A stretch of 64,000 bases of DNA from Rugalucina vietnamica (taxonomy: Eukaryota; Mollusca; Bivalvia; Lucinida; Lucinidae): positions 64,112,866-64,176,865 of the forward strand of contig OZ024871.1 of the NCBI GenBank assembly GCA_964017185.1. Reading direction: 5' to 3'. Below, piece by piece: positions 1 through 10,514 of this stretch (its first letter is position 1; every line of letters starts with the position of its first letter). Position numbers and translations under genes: made by a program. The notes under the pieces are model-generated. The model saw nothing but the letters and a program-made list of their open reading frames with translations. It was not told where the DNA came from and did no database searches.

Positions 1-2938
1 CAATACATATTAGCTCCATTGGTGCCGTTGATGTCATGTTCACCAGCTCCGCAGCCTTTGTTGGTGGCTTCTTTCGACGGATACATCGACCGCACTCTTT
101 GATCTTCTGCTCGACGTATGTTTCCATTCCGGGCCAAAAGAAACGTCTTTTCAGTAAGGAGATGGTCCTGTCTCTTCCTTGGTGGCCTAGGTCATCGTGG
201 TATGCCTGGAAAACAATGTCGTACAGTTTACGTGGCAGCACCAGTTGATTCCAAGTTTGACAGTCAATTGTACCTCGCCGATATAGGACACCATCCTCTA
301 GATACAACCTGTCCCAATCACGTAAGAACCGCTTGTCAATATGGTGTTCTTCCATTGTTTCTGAAGATGGACGCTGACCTTCCTTGATGAAATCAACAAC
401 CTTGGAAATGAACTTGTCTGATTTCTGAGCAGCGATCCAATCCTCACATGACAAAGCTGTTGCCTTCAGTGTTTCGTCAGGAATTTCCTCATCTTCACAT
501 GTGGCTGATGGCGGTTCTTCCAAACTAAGACCTGTTGCCAAAGGAGTTTCTTCGGTAGAAACTGTAATTGCCCCTGTTATTGCTCGCAAAATTTCTGGGA
601 AGCTGCATTCCTCCTCTGTGACTGGTATTCTCGAAAGTCCATCGGCATCTGCATTTTGGGTTCCACATCTATATGTAAGGGTGAAGTTATAAGCTGATAG
701 TGCCGCTACCCATCTCTGACCGGTGGCGTCCAGTTTGGCTGATGTCAAAATGTACGTGAGCGGATTATTGTCTGTCAAAACTTCGAACTTCGACCCATAC
801 AAATAGTCGTGGAACTTCTCTGTAATTGCCCACTTCAATGCCAGGAATTCCAATTTATGAGCAGGATAATTCTTTTCTGCTGGCTTTAAACTTCTACTGG
901 CGTAGGCGACCACACGCTCTTTTCCGTCCTGGCGGTGATAGAGAACGGCCCCTAAACCTGTAGATGAGGCATCAGTGTGGACTTGAAATGGGTACTGATA
1001 GTCCGCATATGCGAGCACTGGTGGACTGGTGAGCTTCTCAATCAGAGTATCAAATGCTTCTTGTTGTTCCATTCCCCATTCAAATCCTTTCCTCTTTGAC
1101 GTCGCTGACTTGCCGTTCTTGGGGTTTGATTCACTGTTTCCAACGAGAAGATCATTCAGTGGGCGTGCGATTGATGCGTATCCTTTGATAAATCGCCTGT
1201 AATACCCCGTGAATCCTAGGAATTGTCTCACTTCCTTAACAGTTGTGGGTACTGGCCAGGATCGCACTACCTCAATCTTCTCCGGATCAGTCTGTATGCC
1301 TTCTTCCGAAACGATGTGTCCCAGGTAGGATACTTGGCCCTTGAAGAATTCACATTTTGAACCTTTTAGTTTCAGATTATGCTCATGCAGGCGCTTGAAA
1401 ACTGCTTCAAGTTTCTCCAGATGTTCGTCAAAGCCAGACGAAAAGATGATAATGTCATCGAGATAGATCAAACAATCGCGGAGGTTCATCTCGCCCATGC
1501 ATCTCTCCATCAGGCGTTGAAATGTGGCTGGAGCGTTGCATAATCCAAACGGCATGCGGTTAAATTCAAAGAATCCAAGCGTCCCGACCTGGAATGCTGT
1601 CTTGCATTTGTCAACTTCCTCTAACTCCACCTGCCAGTACCCACTTCTGAGATCAAGCTTGGAGAAGAACTTTGATCCAGCTAATAAGTGTAAGGAATCT
1701 TCCACTCGAGGTATTGCGTACGCATCAGTTATTGTCCTTCCGTTCAACTTTCTGAAGTCGACACAAAACCTGATGGAACCATCTTTCTTCCGGACTATAA
1801 CTACATTGCTTGAATAAGGACTTTCACTGTCCCTGATGGCACCGGCGCTCTTCATTTCCTCTAAATGCTCTCGAACTTCTTGAATAAGACGAGGTGGTAT
1901 GCGTCTGTAAGGTTCTTTAAACGGCTCTTCATTGTTCAGTCTGATCCTGTGCTTTACTAAGTCCGTCTGTCCAATGTCTGTCACGCCTGTTGAAAACACA
2001 TGTTTCCATTGATGAAAAAGTTCAGTTACTTTCTCCATTTGATCTTCATCGAGCTTAGTGTTCTCTAATTTGACACCCTCTGGTAAAGTTGGTTGATCTT
2101 CAGAATCTATTCTTAACTGACTTGCAATATTAGCTGTCTGTGCTGAAGAAGTTTTGTCTGATATATCAGCATTCCTTAAAACTTTCACCTGCTGTAACTC
2201 ACATAGCAATGTTTGTGGCTTTATAATGAGGGGTCTAGCAGAGATGTTAAAAATTCTAACAGGTACTCTGTGATTCCTTCCAGATGAATTCAGTGAGACT
2301 ACTCTGGGACATACGCCTATTCTGTCTGATGCCTTTTCTGACTGTTCTGTGACTGCTTCATTATACTCCATTCTCTGATCCTTTTTTAATAGGCCCGAAA
2401 TCGTTACTGTCTCGTATGGTTTCACTTCAATATCTATCTTGTTGGTTGATTTGACATTTCCGATGAAACCAGTTTGTAAACTCAAGAATGCAATTTCCCA
2501 CTGATCTGGTGCTGTTTTCCTTCTGCTTTGAATCTGGACTTCTCTTATTGCATTTGTTCCCACTATTATTGGTACTCTTAGATTGTATTCTGTAGTTGGC
2601 ACAACGAGAGCTGGCAAATACAAGGGTTCATCTATAAAGGACAATTCAATCTTCACTATGATTATCCCAAAGTATTTTAATGACTTTCCATCGGGGCCTT
2701 GAAGAGATAATCTAAAGTCTTCATGCAGCTCTGGGCGGGGATTAAGCGATCTGTAGAATTCCTCTGAAACCGTTGTTACCATAGAGCCACTGTCAATTAA
2801 TGCAGGTATCTCAACATCACACACAGTAACCATTGTTTCATTTGCATGGCCAACTACTTTGGCAAACATTTCTTGTTTGTTTTGTTTAGGGCATTGTTTG
2901 TTATTGTCTCCAGCTTGCCCTACGTTGAAGACATTCAT
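1..2938 (-). CDS. pol: Ty3/gypsy-type Pol polyprotein, cut by the window edge
   Basis: The frame is open from the ATG at 2938 to base 2 (979 codons), and the motifs I checked are all in this one frame. In order: an aspartic protease with a DSGS active site near residue 49; a reverse transcriptase with YLDD at about 492-495 and a preceding KLDLRSGYWQ block; a Ty3/gypsy-type RNase H with TDNNPLTYILTSAKLDATGQ around 722-740; and an integrase N-terminal zinc-binding module (HDDLGH followed by ECGRC) near the window start. The integrase core lies outside. The order protease-RT-RNase H-integrase marks Ty3/gypsy rather than Ty1/copia. Pol lies in the -1 frame of Gag and overlaps it. It could be made by -1 frameshifting at 2941-2947, since the pol frame is open upstream to 2989, or by re-initiation at ATGA. 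No internal stop was seen, so the element may be young. Confidence 0.93.
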   Translation of the reverse strand, partial: MNVFNVGQAGDNNKQCPKQNKQEMFAKVVGHANETMVTVCDVEIPALIDSGSMVTTVSEEFYRSLNPRPELHEDFRLSLQGPDGKSLKYFGIIIVKIELSFIDEPLYLPALVVPTTEYNLRVPIIVGTNAIREVQIQSRRKTAPDQWEIAFLSLQTGFIGNVKSTNKIDIEVKPYETVTISGLLKKDQRMEYNEAVTEQSEKASDRIGVCPRVVSLNSSGRNHRVPVRIFNISARPLIIKPQTLLCELQQVKVLRNADISDKTSSAQTANIASQLRIDSEDQPTLPEGVKLENTKLDEDQMEKVTELFHQWKHVFSTGVTDIGQTDLVKHRIRLNNEEPFKEPYRRIPPRLIQEVREHLEEMKSAGAIRDSESPYSSNVVIVRKKDGSIRFCVDFRKLNGRTITDAYAIPRVEDSLHLLAGSKFFSKLDLRSGYWQVELEEVDKCKTAFQVGTLGFFEFNRMPFGLCNAPATFQRLMERCMGEMNLRDCLIYLDDIIIFSSGFDEHLEKLEAVFKRLHEHNLKLKGSKCEFFKGQVSYLGHIVSEEGIQTDPEKIEVVRSWPVPTTVKEVRQFLGFTGYYRRFIKGYASIARPLNDLLVGNSESNPKNGKSATSKRKGFEWGMEQQEAFDTLIEKLTSPPVLAYADYQYPFQVHTDASSTGLGAVLYHRQDGKERVVAYASRSLKPAEKNYPAHKLEFLALKWAITEKFHDYLYGSKFEVLTDNNPLTYILTSAKLDATGQRWVAALSAYNFTLTYRCGTQNADADGLSRIPVTEEECSFPEILRAITGAITVSTEETPLATGLSLEEPPSATCEDEEIPDETLKATALSCEDWIAAQKSDKFISKVVDFIKEGQRPSSETMEEHHIDKRFLRDWDRLYLEDGVLYRRGTIDCQTWNQLVLPRKLYDIVFQAYHDDLGHQGRDRTISLLKRRFFWPGMETYVEQKIKECGRCIRRKKPPTKAAELVNMTSTAPMELICI

Positions 2939-2947
2939 GCGTTTAAA
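2887..2947 (-). promoter_or_regulatory. Predicted -1 programmed frameshift signal (slippery site plus pseudoknot)
   Basis: Read on the minus strand, Gag ends CCT TTA AAC GCA TGA. The heptamer T_TTA_AAC (2947-2941) is in the Gag frame and fits the X_XXY_YYZ rule. Slipping -1 leads straight into the Pol frame (CGC ATG AAT). After an 8-nt spacer (2940-2933), GTCTTCA (2932-2926) can pair with TGGAGAC (2912-2906). The loop segment TAGGGCA (2922-2916) can pair with TGCCCTA (2893-2887). A 12-nt A-rich linker (2905-2894) separates the second strand of stem 1 from that of stem 2. This is the geometry of an H-type frameshifting pseudoknot. The pairing was read by eye and no energy was computed. Confidence 0.75.
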
Positions 2948-5900
2948 GGCTCCTTCTTTTCCGTTTCTTTCTTTTCTTCTTTCTTTGTTTCAGTTTCATT
3001 AGGTTTTGGTTTATCCCATTGTGATTTCGGAAACTTCGGATATCTTGGTTGTCGATCATATCCATGCTGTTCTTGATATCTCTGTTGTCCTCTCCCCTTT
3101 TGTTGATCTTGCAAATCTGGCTTGTCTTGCAGTTGCTTTTCCAGATATTCTATTCTACTCGTAAGCTCCTTGTACTTAGGATCTTCCTCTTTATTCTGTT
3201 CACTTTCTGTTTCTACTCTTTGTTGTTGTTGTTTAATGCCAGCATTGATAGTCATCTGTTCCTCTTCTTCTCGAACTGCACGTCTCAGAAGTTCAAAATT
3301 TGAGATTGACTCAAAATGCACCCTTGTCGCATTCTTCAATCTTTCACTTCGCAGTCCTCTCCAAAAGGCATCTTTAAGTAAATCATTCTTTTCTTCTGCT
3401 TTAATCTGTCCTTTTTCTGTGGCTTTCAGCAAGATTTCTTCCAACCTCAATCCCCATGATCTTACTGATTCATCTTGCTTTTGTAAAGCAGTATAAAATT
3501 CCCTCATTATGCTTCCTCTTGTTGCTACGTTACCAAAGACTGATTGCAATTTATTCATAATTTCTTCAACCGTTGCAGCAGCACCCAGTGGCATTATCAC
3601 TCTCTTAGCCTGGTATTTTACTGACTTTCTTATTGCCTGTCCAACCTGACTTTCTGTTACTTCTTTATCCTGTCTGAGACAGTCGACCTCATACTTCCAC
3701 TCTTCAAATGATGTTTCATTCTTTGATTTTGAATCTTCTCCAGAAAACGTTGAAAGCCTTGGAGGGTCATTCCGATCTGTGACGGTAATCTGCGGTATGT
3801 AGTGTGTTTCTTTTCCTTCTGAATCCTTCACTATTTTCACTTCTTTCTTCCCAACTTCTGTATCCTTTTCAGAATCACATTCTGCACGGCCTACAGTAGC
3901 TGACGAATACTGTTTCAATTGTCTCTTTAACTCTTCAATTTCTTCCCGTACAGATCTGTCTGATATACTTTCATGCTCAACCGTTTTACTGTCTCTCAAC
4001 TTCAATTCGCTTATCTCCAGTTGCTCTTGTCTGCGTTGTAATTCTTCTTGCCTGTGACGTAATTCTTTCTCTTTTTCTACTATCATATCCTCATAAGAAT
4101 CTCTCTGAACTCCAGTCTTTTCTCTATTTATCGCCTCATTGCGAAGCCATTCTTCTTTCTTCAACAACTCAGCCTCTAATTTTCTCAGATCCTCTTCCTT
4201 CTTTTGTAGTTGCTTCTTCCTCAAATTTCTTTCAAATACATCACGCTTGCTATCAATTTTACTACTCGCTGCCATATACAGATCATCATTAATATCTGAC
4301 TCACAGTGTTCTTCTCTTCTATATTGCCGCTCTCCGTCACTCTTTTCTGTATCTCCCCTATTCCTGGTCATATATTCTGTTTCATTCTGTACACGAGGAC
4401 TTATATTATCTGGCATAAAACGTTTCACTTCTTCCAGTGCCCTTTTATAGCCTTGATAATAGTATGCCATTTGATAATCTTGGTTATCATCCACCTTCAC
4501 ACCGCACGAGCTCCAATTAGGCATGTTATCTACTTCATTATCTGACGTCACAGATCTCCTTCTGTTCCATTCCTGAGGAAATAACTCTTTAGGCTTTGTA
4601 TCTTCAACACGATTCCCTTTTCCTACAAATCCTATTTGACTTTCACTGGCATTATACATTCTTCTCGCTGATCTATCTGTTGATTCTTTCTGTTGAAATG
4701 CTGAATATGTGTCCTTCATCTGTGTTCTCGGTGTGCTTTGTAACATGCCGAGAAGAGTGAGTCTCCTATCCATATCTGCTATTTCTCTATCTAAAACTTG
4801 CGAGAATGAGCCTTCATTAACCTGATGTTTACTAACATCTAATGATAATATTCCAGCATTTCCCAGTGGTGTACACCGATTATGTTCTGAAATCTGTTTC
4901 TTCTGCACGTCTATATCCTGATCGTCCATTGTCATCGCATTTTCTAGAGGGTTTACTGCTGCTGTAGTTTCTGTGAAAAATTTTACAGACGACTTTTCTT
5001 TTTCTGTCTTTCTTCTCATTTCTTCTCGGAATTCCTCTTGATATTTCTGTTCAAGTTCTAGTAGGTACTTTTGACCCCAATTGTATGTCTCTTCAGTTTC
5101 TGGCATTACGTCTTCATCATAATATTCATGTCCTTTACTTTCAGACTGCCTCCAATGTTGTGTGCTTTCTTGTATTGTCTGTTGCTGTGGAAGCTCTTCT
5201 CCTATGTCTAGCAATTGCATCTTTCTAATATCTTCTTCAACTTGGAATGGTTGTCTCCCCATGTCAAGTTGCTTCCAAAATTCTGCTTTCGCTTGTTCTT
5301 CAGACTTTATCAAAGATTCTTTCTCTAATACGTGCTTGCGTTCTGCTAATTCTTTCTCTTTTTGTTGGTCTCTCTGTTTCTCTTCCAACTTTCTTTCCCA
5401 TTCTTTTCGTTGTTTGTCTTTCATTATTTCTAGCTGTTGTTTTCTATACATTTCATACTGTGATCGTTCAAACTGCCGTTTTGCTTCCTCTTTCGCTTCT
5501 TCTTCCCGTTTCAATTTAATCATATCATCTAGCTCTTTTTCCCATTGCTTTCTTTTCTCTTCTTTCATTTGTTCAAACTGCTTTTGTCTAAGCTCTTCTT
5601 GTCGTGCTTTCTCTGATTTTATTTTCTCTTCTTCTCGTTCATATTCCAGTTGCTTTCTCCTCCTTTCATCATACATTTCATTTTCCCACTTTTCTCTTAA
5701 TTCCTGTCTCAGTTTTTCCGCCTTCAATTCCTCTAGTCGTTCCAATTCAACATTCCGTTTCTCTGCTGCTTTCATTTCTTCATCCTGTTTCCTTTTCTTT
5801 TCCTCCATCATTTCCGTTTCCCACTGCTTTCTCAATTCTTGCTTTAGTTTCTCACTCTGTTTCTGTCTAATCTCTTCTTGGCGATCTTGTTCTGTTTTCC

Positions 5901-7170
5901 GTTTTCCTTCTATTATTTCTTCCTCTAGTCGCTTTTTCTTTTCCGCTTTCCATTCTTCCTCCCACTGCTTTCTTTGTTCCTCTAACAACAACTCAGTTTG
6001 TTTCTTTCTAGCTTGCTCCTGTTCCTTTTGTAACAATTTTCTCTTCTCTTCTTTATGTGCTTCTTCCTCTAATTTTCTTCTCTTTTCTTCTTGCCATTCA
6101 ATTTCCCATTTCTTCTTTTGCTCCCCCATTAATTTCTCAACTTTTTCTCTTTCTGCCTTCTCTCGCTTCTCCTTTTCTAACTTTCTTTTCTCCTCAGCCT
6201 TTGCCTCTTCTTCTAATTTTCTTTTCTTTTCCTCCTGCCATTCCTTCTCCCACTGTTTCTTTTTCTCGTCCATCATTCTTGCATCATTTTCCTTTTCAGC
6301 CATCTCTTTCTTTTCTTTTTCCAATTTTCTTTTCTCCTCTGCTTTCTCTTCGTCTGCTAGACGCTTTCTCTTTTCCTCTTGCCATTCCTTCTCCCACTGT
6401 CTCTTTTGTTCTTCCAATAATCTTACTGCCTTTTCTGTCTCCGTCTTTTCCTGTCTTTCCTTTTCTAACTTCCTTTTTTCTTCCTCTTTCGCTGCTTCCT
6501 CTAGTTTTCTTCTCTTTTCTTCCTGCCACTCTTTTTCCCACTGTTTCTTTTGTTCTTCCATAAGCATCTGTGCTTTATCTCTGTCTGCCTTTTCCTGTGC
6601 CGCTTTTTCCATTTTTCTTTTCTCCTCTGCCTTCGCCTCCTCTGCTAATTTCCTATTCTTTTCCTCTTGCCATTCTTGTTCCCATCGCTTTCTCTGTTCC
6701 TCCTTATGTGTTTCATCCTGCTTCTTTCTTGCCTCCTCCTTCGCCTGTATAGCTCTTCTTTCAATATCTGCCTTAGCGTCTTCTGCCATTCGCTTCCGTT
6801 CAGCTTCATTTTGCAACACTATTTTCAACTGTTCCTCTTTCTGGCTTTCAGACTGTTTCCTTCTCGCATCTTCTTGCGCCTGTTCAGCTTGTTTTCGCCT
6901 CTCTGTAGTAGCTACGCCCTCTACATTTCGTTTCATGTCAACTTCCGTCTTTCCTTCTATTTTCAAATGCTCTTCTCTTTCCTTCTCTATTCTTTTCCTT
7001 TCTTTCTCTTTTACTTGTGCTGCCTGAGCTTTGATGAATTCCTCTTGTTTCTGAGCTTCCATTTTCTTTCTATGTTCCTCAATCAAAAATCTTGTTCTTT
7101 CTGCTTCCTGTTTTTCTTTCTCTCGACCTGATCCGTAACTATCCTGTGTATGTGTTGCTTGTTGTTTCAT
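2935..7170 (-). CDS. gag: Giant coiled-coil Gag of the Ty3/gypsy-type element
   Basis: The 1411-residue frame starts at an ATG (7168-7170) and ends in TGA overlapping the pol ATG. Residues 1-156 are charged helix. Residues about 157-630 are ten tandem repeats of about 48 residues, each opening with a variant of EEQKKQWEKEWQEEKRRKLE. A less regular acidic linker and a second coiled coil (about 960-1100) follow. Residues about 1130-1330 resemble the capsid domain shared by retrotransposon Gag and PNMA proteins (SFEEWKYEVDCLR, VFGNVATRG, SVRSWGLRLEEIL). The tail is Q/K/E-rich. No CCHC zinc knuckle was seen. Typical Gag proteins of this class are several times shorter, so the N-terminal 900 residues are the oddity. 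The context (immediately upstream of pol) makes the capsid role firm; the coiled-coil role is unknown. Confidence 0.85.
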   Translation of the reverse strand: MKQQATHTQDSYGSGREKEKQEAERTRFLIEEHRKKMEAQKQEEFIKAQAAQVKEKERKRIEKEREEHLKIEGKTEVDMKRNVEGVATTERRKQAEQAQEDARRKQSESQKEEQLKIVLQNEAERKRMAEDAKADIERRAIQAKEEARKKQDETHKEEQRKRWEQEWQEEKNRKLAEEAKAEEKRKMEKAAQEKADRDKAQMLMEEQKKQWEKEWQEEKRRKLEEAAKEEEKRKLEKERQEKTETEKAVRLLEEQKRQWEKEWQEEKRKRLADEEKAEEKRKLEKEKKEMAEKENDARMMDEKKKQWEKEWQEEKKRKLEEEAKAEEKRKLEKEKREKAEREKVEKLMGEQKKKWEIEWQEEKRRKLEEEAHKEEKRKLLQKEQEQARKKQTELLLEEQRKQWEEEWKAEKKKRLEEEIIEGKRKTEQDRQEEIRQKQSEKLKQELRKQWETEMMEEKKRKQDEEMKAAEKRNVELERLEELKAEKLRQELREKWENEMYDERRRKQLEYEREEEKIKSEKARQEELRQKQFEQMKEEKRKQWEKELDDMIKLKREEEAKEEAKRQFERSQYEMYRKQQLEIMKDKQRKEWERKLEEKQRDQQKEKELAERKHVLEKESLIKSEEQAKAEFWKQLDMGRQPFQVEEDIRKMQLLDIGEELPQQQTIQESTQHWRQSESKGHEYYDEDVMPETEETYNWGQKYLLELEQKYQEEFREEMRRKTEKEKSSVKFFTETTAAVNPLENAMTMDDQDIDVQKKQISEHNRCTPLGNAGILSLDVSKHQVNEGSFSQVLDREIADMDRRLTLLGMLQSTPRTQMKDTYSAFQQKESTDRSARRMYNASESQIGFVGKGNRVEDTKPKELFPQEWNRRRSVTSDNEVDNMPNWSSCGVKVDDNQDYQMAYYYQGYKRALEEVKRFMPDNISPRVQNETEYMTRNRGDTEKSDGERQYRREEHCESDINDDLYMAASSKIDSKRDVFERNLRKKQLQKKEEDLRKLEAELLKKEEWLRNEAINREKTGVQRDSYEDMIVEKEKELRHRQEELQRRQEQLEISELKLRDSKTVEHESISDRSVREEIEELKRQLKQYSSATVGRAECDSEKDTEVGKKEVKIVKDSEGKETHYIPQITVTDRNDPPRLSTFSGEDSKSKNETSFEEWKYEVDCLRQDKEVTESQVGQAIRKSVKYQAKRVIMPLGAAATVEEIMNKLQSVFGNVATRGSIMREFYTALQKQDESVRSWGLRLEEILLKATEKGQIKAEEKNDLLKDAFWRGLRSERLKNATRVHFESISNFELLRRAVREEEEQMTINAGIKQQQQRVETESEQNKEEDPKYKELTSRIEYLEKQLQDKPDLQDQQKGRGQQRYQEQHGYDRQPRYPKFPKSQWDKPKPNETETKKEEKKETEKKEPLNA
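5280..6702 (-). repeat. In-frame tandem repeat, about 10 x 144 bp, in gag
   Basis: About ten consecutive 144-bp units encode a 48-residue helical repeat with two tryptophans at fixed spacing (QWEKEWQEEK). The first five or six units are closest to each other. The last ones have drifted and vary from 45 to 48 residues. This suggests expansion by unequal exchange within the reading frame, with selection keeping it open. Confidence 0.85.
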
Positions 7171-8315
7171 AAGTTCAACCGGTGTCCTTGTGTGTTCGAT
7201 TAGTGGTGATTTTATAGAAATATATTTTATATTAAATATATTTTAGTATCTAGTATTTTGGCAAACAAGTATACAAAGTATCCAACTTTATATAACAAAC
7301 ACCAGGTAAAGAATGCATTGGAGCATCACATACATTTTATCGTGCTCTGGCCAACATAATAATCAATGAAGAATGAAAATCGATCACTATGAAGTTACAA
7401 AGACAATATCAAATATGACATAAATATGATAATCAAATATACATCTTTTTACATAAATGTGAATAATAACAAACCTGTAAAATATATAGAAATATATTTT
7501 AGTATCTAGTATTTTGGCAAACAAGTATACAAAGTATCCAACTTTATATAACAAACACCAGGTAAAGAATGCATTGGAGCATCACATAACGATGAATATT
7601 GAGTTAAATTCATATCCAAGGTAACCTGATCGGTTAACGGAATAACGTTCATACTGTAAATACCCAGGGGTCTATGTATTCTCACTTAATCTTTATAAAG
7701 AGCATGATGGGCCTTCATCACATTGTGATATCAGACGAAACGGCGAGGTTGTGGCATTTGCATATGCGCCTTACACTGAAGGGTACCATGAGGGTTCGGC
7801 AACAATTGTCATTCATTTAAATTATGAAGATATCGTAGACGTCGGCAGATGTAGATCTCTGGACTACATCGACGTCTGGACAAATTTCCATGGATTTCTT
7901 CTCTATCCTGATTAGAAAAAGAATTTGACGAAAGTTGATGGCTGAGAACAGATGCACCTTTTTAATTCTAGATTCTATATCACAAGATACATAAATGTAC
8001 TATATCCAATATAAAAACACACATTGCTGACAGATTTCCAACTCTTTTAAAGCTCCTCCTTAAATTGCTCATGGAACAATTTACATATTACAGTATGGAC
8101 GCAAAAATCGTTATACAAATTAAAGGGAAACAAACCTAAAGCCAAGTGTCTACAATTAAATGTTATGTACTCCTGATGGGCAGTTGCTATTGGCAGAACA
8201 GTCAAGTCACTTGCGATTTTGTACATTGGAAAATATGTCACTTTTATTTCACCCAACAAACCGTTCTCTTACATACCACTAAGACGCAAAAGTAGACAAT
8301 GTACTCTTTTTATTT
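7171..8315. other. Upstream region of the gag-pol element; LTR not located
   Basis: A 5' LTR and primer-binding site should lie here or beyond on the minus strand, but the partner LTR is outside the window and no PBS could be recognised. The stretch contains a 99-bp direct repeat (separate entry) and an interrupted inverted repeat near 7838-7876 (GACGTC and GATGTAG with their complements). No gene is seen. Confidence 0.5.
7234..7588 (-). repeat. 99-bp direct repeat, two copies 256 bp apart
   Basis: Bases 7234-7332 recur essentially identically at 7490-7588. The copies lie just upstream of the gag start on the minus strand, so they may be duplicated leader or LTR sequence of the retrotransposon, but this cannot be shown without the other LTR. 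Confidence 0.85.
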
Positions 8316-8438
8316 GGCGGTTCTAACGAGTGCCCACAATCTAAATAAGAAAAATAGGTATATCCCTGCAAACCCCAGTTTTGCCATATAAAAGTGGGGT
8401 TTGCGGGGGTACACGTTTAACGGACATGTTTTCATGAT
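8316..8438 (-). mobile_element. Hairpin MITE family 1, partial copy
   Basis: Reverse-oriented partial copy. It carries the GCGGTTCTAACGAG hairpin arm, the CCCCAGTTTTGCCATATAAAAG block and the terminal GGACATGTTTTCATGAT end. One hairpin arm is missing. Confidence 0.75.
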
Positions 8439-9745
8439 TGATTAGTCTTTACCTATGATCAATAGCGTTTTCGAATAGCTGTTGTTGCCAGTGACAAAAA
8501 TCCGAAAAAAAATCTTTGAAAGATTCAGCCGCAGTCTCGAGAAAAAGCAAGTCAAAATTAAAGAAAACTGGTGTTAGTACCCTGGCAAAAACACAAGCGA
8601 TTTTAATTGGTCTTCATGAAAATGTAAGGTTTTATTAAGTTAGCTTTATTACTGGTAATTTTAATCCCGAACTATCAAGCGGGTTTGAAGCTGTAGTGAT
8701 TTAACAGTCCCAATGGGATTATACATGTATTTTACTTGTTCACTAAATTTTGCCTCTGGGCAAATACACGTATATATAGATCTATAAATATATTGTTTTA
8801 AACATATATCACAAATTGATGACACCCAATACAGGACCAGAATCGCCATTTCACTTATTTAATAGTAATTATCGTCTTACAGACATATTGCTTTCTGTCA
8901 GGGACGAAATATGAAATTTGTAAATCATTATATATGATCACAGCATATGCATATATACTCATCAAAAGAAGTTTTGTACCAGTTAATATTTTTCTCATTT
9001 TAAGATAATGTCTAGTATAGATATTTTTCAAATAAATTTTTAAAACTTAAAACCATCTTAAAGCCCCTATCTCACTGGAATGCGACAACTGGAGACTAGT
9101 TCGTGAATAGTTCGCGACTATTTCGCGACAAAGATTATTCGATATAAACACAACTTTCACGTTGCAGTCTCACTGAATAGATATTTATGCGACAAATTCG
9201 CGAATTTCGGTCTAATTTTGAAAATATATCACGCAACTGTCGCGCGCTGGTCGCGCGACTGTCGCACGACATTCGTGAGAGTGTCTCACGACTTTCGTTT
9301 CACATCCTCATTCGAGATACTGAAAGCAATCATTTAAAGCAAAAAAAAAAACACTAAAAATTGAATTTTTTCCACAAAAACACTATTTTTGACCAAAAAT
9401 AACGATTTTTGAGATTTTGTCTCAATTCTAAGATAAAGCTTAGTAACACATCTCTCCAATAAAATGGGTTGTTTTTCTTTCAAACACAGCATGTAGCACC
9501 CATGAATGTTTAACTGGAGGTACTGGACTGGACCCATCCAAATTCAGAATTTTTAAAAAGCTGCATATCAAAAAAGTACTCATGCAACATCTTTGACATG
9601 GAATCCGGGTCGTTTCGCCCGTGGGTCGTTTCGCCGGGTCGTTTCGCCCTGAGTCGTTTCGCCCTGGTTTTATGGGTGGGTCGTTTCGCCCTTATTAGGT
9701 GGGTCGTTTCGCCCGTGAGTTGTTTCGCCCGTGAGTTGTTTCGCC

Positions 9746-9748
<3 letters not shown>

Positions 9749-9794
<46 letters not shown>
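9749..9794. repeat. TTA trinucleotide microsatellite
   Basis: About 15 units of ATT/TTA directly after the left terminal array. Confidence 0.9.
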
Positions 9795-9891
9795 TTATTA
9801 TTATTGTTGTAGTCGTTGTTGGTGATATTGTTATTGTCGATGATGCTGATGCTGATAGGTAGGTAGGTAGCTAGCTAGCTAGGTAGGTAGG

Positions 9892-10395
<504 letters not shown>

Positions 10396-10431
10396 GAAGG
10401 AAGGAAGGAAGGAAGGAAGGAAGGAAAGGAA

Positions 10432-10433
<2 letters not shown>

Positions 10434-10513
<80 letters not shown>

Positions 10514-10514
10514 G
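10434..10514. repeat. GATA microsatellite, second tract
   Basis: About 20 uninterrupted GATA units following a GGAA tract (10388-10428). Confidence 0.95.

Noticed and set aside
5162-7027. 621-codon plus-strand frame opposite gag
   Set aside because: It is the antisense shadow of the K/E-rich coiled coil: Ser/Phe/Leu/Cys-rich and with no domain. The minus strand carries the capsid domain and leads into pol.
7171-7640. 99-bp direct repeats as the LTRs of the gag-pol element
   Set aside because: Both copies lie on the same side of gag, are too close together and lack TG...CA ends and a primer-binding site.
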